From NCBI RefSeq assembly GCF_900114185.1, contig NZ_FOSE01000002.1, positions 807,909-871,908 on the forward strand: a stretch of DNA of 64,000 nt. Reading direction: 5' to 3'. The first letter of the stretch is position 1, and the number at the start of each line of letters is the position of its first letter. Below the pieces are notes generated by a model. That model worked only from the letters and a program-made list of their open reading frames with translations, did not search any database and was not told the origin of the DNA. Position numbers and translations under genes: made by a program. This stretch comes from Cellulomonas sp. KH9 (GTDB lineage Bacteria > Actinomycetota > Actinomycetes > Actinomycetales > Cellulomonadaceae). Of the stretch, positions 54,588-62,351 are shown piece after piece.

Positions 54588-55870
54588 TGACGCTTCCCGC
54601 CGAGATCAGTCCCGAGGCAACGAGCAGGCTGCTGCCCGCTCCGGCTGCCGGGTCGACCCCGCCTCCCCGTGCCGACACCCGCCACGCACCGGCCCCCGCC
54701 GGGGTCCGCACGCGTGCGAAGCACGCCGCCAAGGCCGTCCTCAAGCCCGTCTACCAGCGCGTCATGGCGCCCGTCACGCGGTCGGTCGACACCCTGGCGC
54801 GGCGCCTCGAGGACGTCCAGCAGCGCCTCGACCACCTCGAGGGCCGGCAGGCGGCGACCGCGCCCGCGCGCGTCGACCGTGCGCTGCTCTCCGAGCAGGT
54901 CCAGGCGAACACCATCAACCAGTCCCTGCTGAAGGCGGAGTTCGGCGACGTCCTGCGCCGGTTCGACGACCTCGGCATGGCGATCGCCCCGGCGACGGGC
55001 ATCGACGGCGCGGCGACGCGCCTCGCGGAGCAGCGCGAGCAGCTCGCTTCGCTCGACCGCCGGCTGCGCCTGCTCGACGAGCGCGTGGCCCGGCTGCAGG
55101 CCGGCGGCGCGACCGCGGCGGAGCCGACGACGCCGAGCACGCCCGTCCCCGCGGCGACGCCCGCACGGGCCTCCGACGTCCCCGGGTTCGACTACGTGGG
55201 CTTCGAGCGCCGCTTCCGCGGCGACCCGGACGAGGTGCTGCGGATCCAGCGCGAGCGCTACGTGCCGCTGCTGGCCGACCACGGCCCGGTCGTCGACATC
55301 GGCTGCGGCCGGGGTGAGCTGCTGAGCGCGCTGGCCGAGGTCGGTACCGAGGGCATCGGCGTCGAGCCGGAGCCGGGCATGGCCGCCGAGGCACGGGCGC
55401 GCGGTCTGCGCGTCGAGGAGACGGACGCGGTGACGTTCCTGCGGCAGTGCGAGCCGGGCTCCCTCGGCGCGATCTTCTCCGCCCACGTCGTCGAGCACGT
55501 CGAGCTGGACTACCTGCTGGAGTTCATCCACCTCGCGTCGTCGCGGCTGCGGCCCGGCGGCCTGTTCGTCGCCGAGACCCCCAACCCGGCCTCGCTCGTG
55601 GTCCTGGGCAACAGCTACATCCTCGACCCGACCCACGTGCGACCGCTGCACCCGTCGCTCATGGCGTTCCTCTGCGAGAACGCCGGCTTCCACGACGTGC
55701 GGCTGAACTTCTACTCCCCCGCCGAGAGCTACCACCTGCCCGCGGTCGACCACGACCTGGGCGAGGTGGCCAGCGCCGTCGACAGCGGCTTCCGCCGCCT
55801 GAACGACGTGCTGTTCGGGGCGCAGGAGTACACGGTCGTCGCGCGTGTCGGCGAGGCCCCCGCCGCCTGA
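54584..55870 (+). CDS. SAM methyltransferase with N-terminal coiled coils
   Basis: The 428-residue protein has a Pro-rich start (1-40), a basic segment (41-62), two heptad-rich coiled-coil stretches (about 64-90 and 143-173), a Pro/Thr linker and a class I methyltransferase domain (about 200-420). Motif I is PVVDIGCGRGELL (235-247), the acidic loop follows as GVEPEPGMAAEA, and SAHVVEHVELDYL is motif IV-like. In E. coli O9a the chain terminator WbdD joins a methyltransferase to a coiled-coil ruler. Here the order is reversed and no kinase is seen, but the combination next to Wzm/Wzt is suggestive. ATG 54584 has TGAGGAG upstream. Confidence 0.82.
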   Translation: MMTLPAEISPEATSRLLPAPAAGSTPPPRADTRHAPAPAGVRTRAKHAAKAVLKPVYQRVMAPVTRSVDTLARRLEDVQQRLDHLEGRQAATAPARVDRALLSEQVQANTINQSLLKAEFGDVLRRFDDLGMAIAPATGIDGAATRLAEQREQLASLDRRLRLLDERVARLQAGGATAAEPTTPSTPVPAATPARASDVPGFDYVGFERRFRGDPDEVLRIQRERYVPLLADHGPVVDIGCGRGELLSALAEVGTEGIGVEPEPGMAAEARARGLRVEETDAVTFLRQCEPGSLGAIFSAHVVEHVELDYLLEFIHLASSRLRPGGLFVAETPNPASLVVLGNSYILDPTHVRPLHPSLMAFLCENAGFHDVRLNFYSPAESYHLPAVDHDLGEVASAVDSGFRRLNDVLFGAQEYTVVARVGEAPAA

Positions 55871-55880
55871 CGACCGCACC

Positions 55881-55931
55881 ACGACGGCCCCGCCACCTAC
55901 CCCGGACCCCGGGGTGCGGCGGGGCCGTCGT
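55881..55931. terminator. Strong bidirectional terminator
   Basis: ACGACGGCCCCGCC (55881-55894) and GGCGGGGCCGTCGT (55918-55931) pair over 14 bp. The loop itself folds through ACCCCGG/CCGGGGT. It lies between the convergent methyltransferase and acyltransferase genes. Confidence 0.8.
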
Positions 55932-55938
55932 CGTGCCG

Positions 55939-56000
55939 GGCTCACCACCGGAGGCGCGCCCGGCTCACCACCGGAGGGGTGCCCGGCTCACCACCAGAGC
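55939..56000. repeat. 23-base tandem repeat overlapping the acyltransferase end
   Basis: GGCTCACCACCGGAGG starts at 55939 and 55962, and a slightly changed copy (GGCTCACCACCAGAGC) at 55985. The third copy contains the acyltransferase stop codon and last codons (LWW). The array therefore looks like duplications of the gene's own 3' end into the intergenic space. Confidence 0.85.
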
Positions 56001-58096
56001 AGGACGCTGCCCAGCCGCTCCCGGAACACGGGCGCCAGCGACATGGCGTACGTCGCGGTGAGGTGGTTGCCGTCCCGGTACACGAGACGCCCTCCCTGGA
56101 CGAAGTCGCAGCGCCCGTCCGCGCAGAGCACGTCGTTGATGTCGATGAAGCGGATCGCCGACGAGGTCCTGCTGTCCACCTCCAGCAGCGGGCTGGGGTC
56201 GTCGAGGATGTCCGCGGCGGGGGTGGAGCACAGCTCCGGATCGGGTCCGTGCAGGGCGACGCACTCCGGCGGGTCGTTGCCGACCCAGGGCGTGTCGCGC
56301 ACGCCGACCACCTGGATGCCGCGGGCCGCGAGGCGCTGCCAGGCCCGCAGGTACGCGTCGGGCACGTGCTCGCGCCGGTCGGACGGGCTCTCGTCGGGGC
56401 GGGTCGCCGTCGTGAGGACCACGTCGGGGTCCAGCTCCTCGAGCGTCGACATGGCGCGCGCCGACCACTGCGGGCACGTCGGGTCGCGCTCGAGGAGCTT
56501 CTCGACACCTGCCGTCCCGACGACGAGGGAGCAGCTCCACCGGATCATCGTGACGACGCGGAACCCCTCCTCCTGACCGAGCAGGTCCAGCGGGATGGCG
56601 AACGGCTCGGCGTGGGAGCCACCCACGACCGCGATCGTCCGGTCCGCGTCGGGGTCCCCGTACACGCAGGTGCGGACCTCGGTGCGGCCGCCGCCGACCG
56701 TGCAGCCGTCACGGTCGAGCGGACCGATGTCGTCGACCGCGTCCACGGGTGCGGGCAGGGGCGCGACCGTCGGGTCGACCGGGAACCCGATGGGGTCGAG
56801 GACCGCCAGCGCCCCCGGACGCGTCGCCACGTCGTCGATCAGCGAGGAGGCCATGAGCCCCTGCCGCATCACCTCGCGGTGCACGGACCACGACACGGGC
56901 ACGACGAGGGCGACGACGACGGACACGGCCACCACGCGGCGCGCCAGGCCCACCGGGTGCCAGAGCCCCGGTCGGGGCCGGTGCAGCGCGCGGCGCCCGG
57001 TGGGCGCGGACGTCGCCGGCGCGTGCAGCGGCGCCTCGACGAACCGGTGGGTGGCCCACGCCAGCACCGCGGAGACGAGGAGCACCGCGGTCCCGGCCAT
57101 CCACCCCGCCCCGCGACCCCGCACCGTGACGGCGATGACGAGGACGGGCCAGTGCCACAGGTAGAACGCGTAGGCACGGCGGCCCGCCTCGGCGAGCGGA
57201 CGGGCTCCCAGCAGGCGCGCCACACCGCGCGGCGGGCCGTCGCCCGCACCGGCGAGCACGACGAGCGCGGCGGCCGTGAGCGGCACCAGGGCGGCCGGGC
57301 CCGGGAAGACGTGGCCGCCGTCGACGAGGAGACCGGACGCGAGGAGCAGGACCAGGCCGGCCGTACCGAGGAGCGGCGCACCCGGCACCGGGCGGCGCAT
57401 CCGCGCGACGACCAGGGCGAGGACGGCACCGGCGAGGTACTCCCACGCCCGTGCCGCCGTGTCGTAGTACGCGGCAGGCTGGTCGAGGTGGACGGCGACC
57501 GCCGCCCACACGGCCGACAGCACCGTCAGGGCCACGACCGTGCCCTGGACCGCGCGCACGCGGACCTCGTGCGCCCGACGCCGGGTGATCCGCCAGACCA
57601 GCAGCAGGAGGGTAGGGACGGCGACGAACAGCTGGCCCTGGACGGACATGGACCACAGGTGCTGCAGCGGGCTGCCGGCGGGGTCCGCCGCGGCGTACTC
57701 ACGCCCCGTGAGCAGCAGGTACCAGTTCTGCACGTACAGCGTCGAGGTGACGGACTCCGCGGCCACGGCGCGCCACCGCGTCGCCGGGAGCAGGAGGGCG
57801 GTCGCGATCACGACCCCGGCCAGCACCGTGAGCAGCGCCGGCAGCAGCCGCCGCGCGAGCCGCGGCAGGTACGTGCGCAGCTCCACGGGCCGACCGGCGG
57901 CGAACGCCCGGAGCAGCCCGCCGACGACGAAGTAGCCGGAGATCAGCAGGAAGACGTCGACGCCACCGGAGACGCGGTCCGTCCACACGTGGTAGACGGC
58001 GACGAGCGCGACCGCGACGGCGCGCAGGCCGTCGAGGTCCTGGCGCCGGGGACGCGTCGCGACCGACGGCGCGGTGCGAGGGGCCGGGGACGTCAT
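55988..58096 (-). CDS. OafA-type acyltransferase with SGNH domain
   Basis: The 702-residue protein joins an acyltransferase-3 membrane domain (about 20-410, ten helices; LDGLRAVAVALVAVYHVW and VDVFLLISGYFVVGGLLRAF) to a C-terminal extracytoplasmic SGNH domain (about 430-702; VVGGSHAEPF with the catalytic Ser-His pair of block I, and DGNHLT as block V). Such enzymes O-acetylate surface polysaccharides or peptidoglycan: the membrane part carries acetyl groups outward and the SGNH part places them. ATG 58096 has AGGAG upstream. It sits beside the polysaccharide locus, the probable substrate. Confidence 0.88.
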   Translation of the reverse strand: MTSPAPRTAPSVATRPRRQDLDGLRAVAVALVAVYHVWTDRVSGGVDVFLLISGYFVVGGLLRAFAAGRPVELRTYLPRLARRLLPALLTVLAGVVIATALLLPATRWRAVAAESVTSTLYVQNWYLLLTGREYAAADPAGSPLQHLWSMSVQGQLFVAVPTLLLLVWRITRRRAHEVRVRAVQGTVVALTVLSAVWAAVAVHLDQPAAYYDTAARAWEYLAGAVLALVVARMRRPVPGAPLLGTAGLVLLLASGLLVDGGHVFPGPAALVPLTAAALVVLAGAGDGPPRGVARLLGARPLAEAGRRAYAFYLWHWPVLVIAVTVRGRGAGWMAGTAVLLVSAVLAWATHRFVEAPLHAPATSAPTGRRALHRPRPGLWHPVGLARRVVAVSVVVALVVPVSWSVHREVMRQGLMASSLIDDVATRPGALAVLDPIGFPVDPTVAPLPAPVDAVDDIGPLDRDGCTVGGGRTEVRTCVYGDPDADRTIAVVGGSHAEPFAIPLDLLGQEEGFRVVTMIRWSCSLVVGTAGVEKLLERDPTCPQWSARAMSTLEELDPDVVLTTATRPDESPSDRREHVPDAYLRAWQRLAARGIQVVGVRDTPWVGNDPPECVALHGPDPELCSTPAADILDDPSPLLEVDSRTSSAIRFIDINDVLCADGRCDFVQGGRLVYRDGNHLTATYAMSLAPVFRERLGSVLLWW

Positions 58097-58149
58097 CGTG
58101 GGGCTCCTGTCAGCCGGGACCCGTGGACGGCCCGGGCGGCAACCCGAAG

Positions 58150-58155
58150 AGCCTA
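58150..58155 (-). promoter_or_regulatory. Candidate -10 box of the acyltransferase
   Basis: TAGGCT on the minus strand gives a leader of about 47 bases with AGGAG before the ATG at 58096. Confidence 0.4.
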
Positions 58156-58250
58156 AGCGAACCCGCGGACGACCTTCTCCAGGGTCGTGCGGGAGGCACC
58201 TGCCGGCCGTACCGCGCGACGGTTCCCCGGGCCGGGGTGTGCCCTGCGCC

Positions 58251-58256
58251 TAGCAT
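58251..58256 (+). promoter_or_regulatory. Candidate -10 box of the lipoprotein gene
   Basis: TAGCAT gives a leader of about 33 bases carrying AGGAG before the GTG at 58296. Confidence 0.4.
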
Positions 58257-58295
58257 GGCGTTCCCACCCCCGGCACCGACAGCAGGAGATGCACC

Positions 58296-58847
58296 GTGCG
58301 GACCACCCCGGCACCCCGTGGCGCGCTCGTCGCCGCGCTCCTCCTCGCCGCGACGGTGGGGTGCACGGCCGCCGGAGGGTCGGGGCCGACGCCCTCGTCG
58401 TCGCCCACCGCGAGCCCGTCGGCCGGTGTCGCGGCGCCCACGGCGGGCACCCCCGAGCCGTCCGCCGCGCCCACGGCCCCGGCGGACGTCGGCGCCGAGG
58501 AGCCCGCCGCGGGCGCGGACCCCGGCGGCGCGGACGAGGGCAGCACGGACCCCGGCACGACGGGCCCGGTCCCGACGCTCACGCTGGCCACGCTCGTGGA
58601 CGGGCAGGTGGAGCTCGCGGGGTTCGTCGCCGGCGTCGTCTCCGAGGGCGGCGCGTGCCGCTTCGAGCTGGTGGGCGGCGGCACGGTGGCCCGCGCCGAG
58701 AGCACGGCGATCGCCGACGCCACCGTGACGACCTGCCCGGGGGTCACGGTGCCCGCCCCCGCCGGGGCACCGGACACCTGGCGCGCCCGGCTGGTGTGGG
58801 TGGAGACCGGAGCCCGCTCCCCCGAGGTCACCGTCACCCGGGGCTGA
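58296..58847 (+). CDS. Putative lipoprotein
   Basis: The 183-residue product has a short basic start, a hydrophobic stretch (GALVAALLLAATVGC) and a cysteine at 23 that could be lipidated. The -3 residue is threonine, so the lipobox is weak. Residues 25-95 are a low-complexity Ala/Pro/Ser/Asp linker. The remaining 85 residues form a small beta-rich domain (TLATLVDGQVELAGFVAGVV, CRFELVGGGTVAR, RARLVWVETGA) with a cysteine pair. GTG 58296 has AGGAG upstream. It precedes the amidase by about 100 bases. Function unknown. Confidence 0.7.
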   Translation: MRTTPAPRGALVAALLLAATVGCTAAGGSGPTPSSSPTASPSAGVAAPTAGTPEPSAAPTAPADVGAEEPAAGADPGGADEGSTDPGTTGPVPTLTLATLVDGQVELAGFVAGVVSEGGACRFELVGGGTVARAESTAIADATVTTCPGVTVPAPAGAPDTWRARLVWVETGARSPEVTVTRG

Positions 58848-58938
58848 TCCGGGCCGCGCACCGGCGACCCGGCCGCGTCCCGGGGGCCGTCTCCCGGCCC
58901 TCCGCGGCGCGTCGCCCCGGTCCGGGCGCCCCACAGGC

Positions 58939-58944
58939 CATCCT
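58939..58944 (+). promoter_or_regulatory. Candidate leaderless -10 box of the amidase
   Basis: CATCCT lies 6 bases before the ATG at 58951; no Shine-Dalgarno is present. It matches only A2 and T6 strongly. Confidence 0.3.
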
Positions 58945-58950
58945 GGAACC

Positions 58951-61900
58951 ATGCGGATCACCCGTTCGTGTGCTGTCCTGACCCTCGCGCTCGTCGCGCC
59001 CTCGCTCGTGGCGCCCGTCGCGGTGGCCGCCGGGCCGCCCGCCGCCGCGCTCGCCGCGTCGGCGGCCGCCGCCGCGTCGCCCGCCGGCTCGCCGCTCACC
59101 GGGGCCGTCGTCGCCGGCCCCGGGGCGGCACCCGCCGCGTCGGCGGACACCCCGGAGGTCCAGCTCGACGAGGTGGCCGTGCCGCTCGCCGAGGCGGCGC
59201 CGTCGGACGAGGCGCCGCTCGAGGTGGAGGGGCGGGACCCCGACGCGGCCCCGCCACCGCCCGACGCGACCCGCGTGGAGGGTCCCGTCGTGGAGACGGA
59301 CGGGGTGCAGACCGTCGGCCTCACCTGGGCCGAGGGCACGGGCGACGGCGCGCTCGAGGCGCAGGTGCGGTACCGGTCGGAGGGGACCTGGTCGTCCTGG
59401 TTGGCGCTCGACACCGACGCCGGGGCCCCGGACGTCGGCACGCCGGACGACACGGCGGACCGCCGCGACGGCACGTCGTCCCTGTGGGTGGGGGCTGCCG
59501 ACGGCGTCCAGGTCGCGTTCACGGTGGCTCCCGGCGCGGACGCACCGGCGGACGTCGAGGTGGCGCTGCTGTCCTCGGAGCTCACGGCACCCGCGGTCGG
59601 CTCCGGCAGCGCGGGTGCGCAGCGCGGTGCCGCCGTGCCCGCGGCCCCCGTGGCCGCCGCCGCGACGGGTCCCGGGGTGGTGTCCCGCGCGCAGTGGGGC
59701 GCGCGTGCCCCGTCGTGCACGCCCGACACCGCGTCGTCGCTCGTCGGCGCCGTCGTCCACCACACGGCCGGCCCGGACTACTCGTCGCAGGCCGAGGCGA
59801 TGGCCCAGCTGCGCAACGACCAGCGCTACCACATGGACTCCCGCGGCTGGTGCGACCTGGGGTACAACGTCGTCGTCGACAAGTGGGGAACGATCTACGA
59901 GGGGCGCGTCGGCTCGCTCAGCGCCCCGGTGGTCGGGGTCCACGCGGGCGGCTTCAACACCGGGACGTTCGGCGTCTCCGTGCTCGGGACGTACACGGAC
60001 GTCGGGTTCACGCCCGCCACCGTCGACGCCGTCGCACGGATCATCGGGTGGCGGCTCGCCGCGTACGGACGCGCACCCAACGGCGTCCTCGACTACACCA
60101 CGGGCGGCGGGGAGAACTCCCGGTTCGGCGCCGGGACGACCGTCCGGCTCCCGGTGGTCTTCGCGCACCGGGACGTGGCGTACACCTCCTGCCCCGGCAA
60201 CGCGGGCTACGCGGCGATGGGCGAGATCCGCAACCGGGCCCAGGCGGTCGTCGACGGGTACGGCACGTCCCGCCTCGGCGGCAACCTCGTGCGTGCCTCC
60301 GGGCGGCCCGAGATCTACCTCGTGACCGCCTCCACCAAGCACCACGTGACGGACGGGACCGTGCTCGGCGCGCTGGCCCCGCTCGGGCCCGTCGTCGTCG
60401 TGGGCCAGGTGCAGGTGGACCAGCTGGCGTCGGGCGTCGCGCTCGGCCGGTTCGTCCGCGACCGGGACGGCGCCATCGCCCTGGTGGACCGCGGGCGACG
60501 GCACCGCGTGGACAGCTGCGCCGAGCTCGCCGCGTGGGGGCGCGCGTGCGCGGAGTACGGCGCGATGGCCCTGCCGGACCCCATGACGTCGCTGCTGCCC
60601 TTCGGGGAGGAGCTGACGACCGCGTACGTCACGCCGCAGTCCCAGTACTTCCTCGTCGACGGCGGGCGGCGTCACGAGATCACCGACGCGCAGGCCCTTG
60701 CCGCCTGGCCGGTGCAGTCCAACGGCCCGGCGGTGCCGCTCGACGCGTCCGTCGGTGCCTCGCTCCCCTACGGGCCGCCCATCGTCCGGACCGGCACCGT
60801 GGTCCAGGACCGCACCTCCGGCGCGACGGTCCTGCTCGACCGGCCGGACGGCATCGCGCTGCCGACGGCCGTGGCGAACGCCACGCGGTTCCCCGACGGG
60901 TTGCCGCTGCGCCGACTCGACAGCGAGAGCATGGCGCAGCTGACCCCGCCGCGGGCCACCGCGAACGGCGTCCTGCGCGGACCCGACGGGCGTCGGGTCG
61001 CGCTGACGACCACCGGAGCGAGGCTCCTGCCCGGCGACGCGGTCCCGGCCGAGGCGGGCGTCGAGACGTCGGCCGAGGTGCTGGCCGCGCTGTCGCCCGC
61101 ACCGGCCGCGGCACGCCTGTTCGTGCGCTCCGTGGGCGCCGCCGACGTCTTCCTCGTCGAGGGGGCGACCCGGCGGCCCGTGCGCACCGGTGCGCTGCTC
61201 GACGCACTCGCCGCGCCCGAGCGGCCGTCCGTGGTGTTCGTCGGCGACGCGGCCCTGCGGTCGCTGCCGCTCGGCGGGGCGATCCTGGAACCGGGGTCGC
61301 TGGTCAAGGCGTCGGGCGCGGACGTCTACCTCGTGGACGGTCTGCGCACCCTCGTCCGGCTGCCGTCGTTCTCGCTGGCCGCGGCGGTGGGCGTGGGCAC
61401 GGCGTGGAGCACGGTGCCCGACACGGACCTCACCGGCTACACGGTCGCCGCGCGCCCCCTCAGCGGGCTCTGGCGCTGTGGTGACGAGGTGCTGCTCGGG
61501 GCGGGGGGCCGGCTGTGGCCGGTGCCCGCGTCCACCCTCGCCCGCGACGGTGACCCCGCCACGACGCTCGACGCGTCCACCTGCGCCCGTCCTGCGCGCA
61601 GCGGCACCGCCTGGGGCGAGCCGGTCGTCGTCGGGACCGCGGGCTCGGCCGACCTGTGGGTGCTCAGCGGCGGTCTGCGCCGGCCGATCCCGTCCGGGGC
61701 GGCGTGGCGCGTCCTCACCGACCGCTGGGACGTCGCGACGGTGCCGGCCGAGAGCCTCGCGGCGGTCCCGACCGGGCCGGTGGCGTACGGGCCGGGCACC
61801 CTGGTCAAGGGGCAGGGGGACGCGCGCGTGTGGCTGGTCGACGGGCTCGACCGGCTGGTGCACCTGCCGTCGTTCGAGCTCGCGGCGGCCGCGGGGATCC

Positions 61901-62295
61901 CGCAGCAGATCGTCGAGGTGCCGTCCGCGCGGCTGGAGGGGCTGACCCGCACCGCGGACAGCCTCTCCGCGCTGTGGACGTGCGGTGGCGCCCCCAGGGT
62001 CGCGGCAGGGGGCGCCCTGCGGCTGGTCCCGGGTGGGCTGCTGGCGGCCGACGCCGCGCCCGCGACCGTCCTGGACGGGTCCACCTGCCGGCGGCTGCCG
62101 GTCGGCGGCACCTGGACGCAGCCGGTGTTCGTCCGCACGGCCCAGGCGGGCGACCTGTACCTGCTCCAGAACGGCACCCGCCGGCCCGTGGCCACGATGG
62201 CGCGGGTGTACCAGCTGACCGGGGGCGCCGGACCGCTCGTCGCGGTGGTCCCCGACGCGCGGCTGCGCGCGGTGCCGACGGGCTCGCCCGCCTGA
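58951..62295 (+). CDS. Secreted amidase_2/PGRP-type N-acetylmuramoyl-L-alanine amidase with repeats
   Basis: The 1114-residue protein has a signal peptide (1-27, MRITRSCAVLTLALVAPSLV), a beta-rich region (90-230), and an amidase_2 domain (about 244-435: VSRAQWGARAPSC, zinc His in AVVHHTAGP at 270/271, VGVHAGGFNTGTFGV, and AHRDVAYTSCPGN). A long tail of repeated beta units follows (about 440-1114). The tail holds two copies of a 167-residue unit, starting LVKASG at 784 and LVKGQG at 951, each with LVDGL and LPSF blocks. It would cleave peptidoglycan stem peptides, with the tail as a wall or glycan anchor. Start by -10 spacing. Confidence 0.88.
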   Translation: MRITRSCAVLTLALVAPSLVAPVAVAAGPPAAALAASAAAAASPAGSPLTGAVVAGPGAAPAASADTPEVQLDEVAVPLAEAAPSDEAPLEVEGRDPDAAPPPPDATRVEGPVVETDGVQTVGLTWAEGTGDGALEAQVRYRSEGTWSSWLALDTDAGAPDVGTPDDTADRRDGTSSLWVGAADGVQVAFTVAPGADAPADVEVALLSSELTAPAVGSGSAGAQRGAAVPAAPVAAAATGPGVVSRAQWGARAPSCTPDTASSLVGAVVHHTAGPDYSSQAEAMAQLRNDQRYHMDSRGWCDLGYNVVVDKWGTIYEGRVGSLSAPVVGVHAGGFNTGTFGVSVLGTYTDVGFTPATVDAVARIIGWRLAAYGRAPNGVLDYTTGGGENSRFGAGTTVRLPVVFAHRDVAYTSCPGNAGYAAMGEIRNRAQAVVDGYGTSRLGGNLVRASGRPEIYLVTASTKHHVTDGTVLGALAPLGPVVVVGQVQVDQLASGVALGRFVRDRDGAIALVDRGRRHRVDSCAELAAWGRACAEYGAMALPDPMTSLLPFGEELTTAYVTPQSQYFLVDGGRRHEITDAQALAAWPVQSNGPAVPLDASVGASLPYGPPIVRTGTVVQDRTSGATVLLDRPDGIALPTAVANATRFPDGLPLRRLDSESMAQLTPPRATANGVLRGPDGRRVALTTTGARLLPGDAVPAEAGVETSAEVLAALSPAPAAARLFVRSVGAADVFLVEGATRRPVRTGALLDALAAPERPSVVFVGDAALRSLPLGGAILEPGSLVKASGADVYLVDGLRTLVRLPSFSLAAAVGVGTAWSTVPDTDLTGYTVAARPLSGLWRCGDEVLLGAGGRLWPVPASTLARDGDPATTLDASTCARPARSGTAWGEPVVVGTAGSADLWVLSGGLRRPIPSGAAWRVLTDRWDVATVPAESLAAVPTGPVAYGPGTLVKGQGDARVWLVDGLDRLVHLPSFELAAAAGIPQQIVEVPSARLEGLTRTADSLSALWTCGGAPRVAAGGALRLVPGGLLAADAAPATVLDGSTCRRLPVGGTWTQPVFVRTAQAGDLYLLQNGTRRPVATMARVYQLTGGAGPLVAVVPDARLRAVPTGSPA

Positions 62296-62298
62296 CCT

Positions 62299-62332
62299 GA
62301 CCGCGCGCGACGGGCACCCGTCGCGCGCGGTC
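62299..62332. terminator. Bidirectional terminator, 16-bp stem
   Basis: GACCGCGCGCGACGGG and CCCGTCGCGCGCGGTC pair perfectly with a CA loop, between the convergent amidase and acyltransferase genes. Confidence 0.8.
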
Positions 62333-62351
62333 GCAGGACCGCCGGAGGCTG

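Noticed and set aside
55939..56000. CRISPR or integration site
   Set aside because: There are only three 23-base direct copies without spacers, no integrase, and the third copy is the gene end itself.
43612..58096. Recently transferred genomic island
   Set aside because: Base composition, codon use and promoter style look like the rest of the window, and there is no integrase, tRNA junction or insertion sequence.
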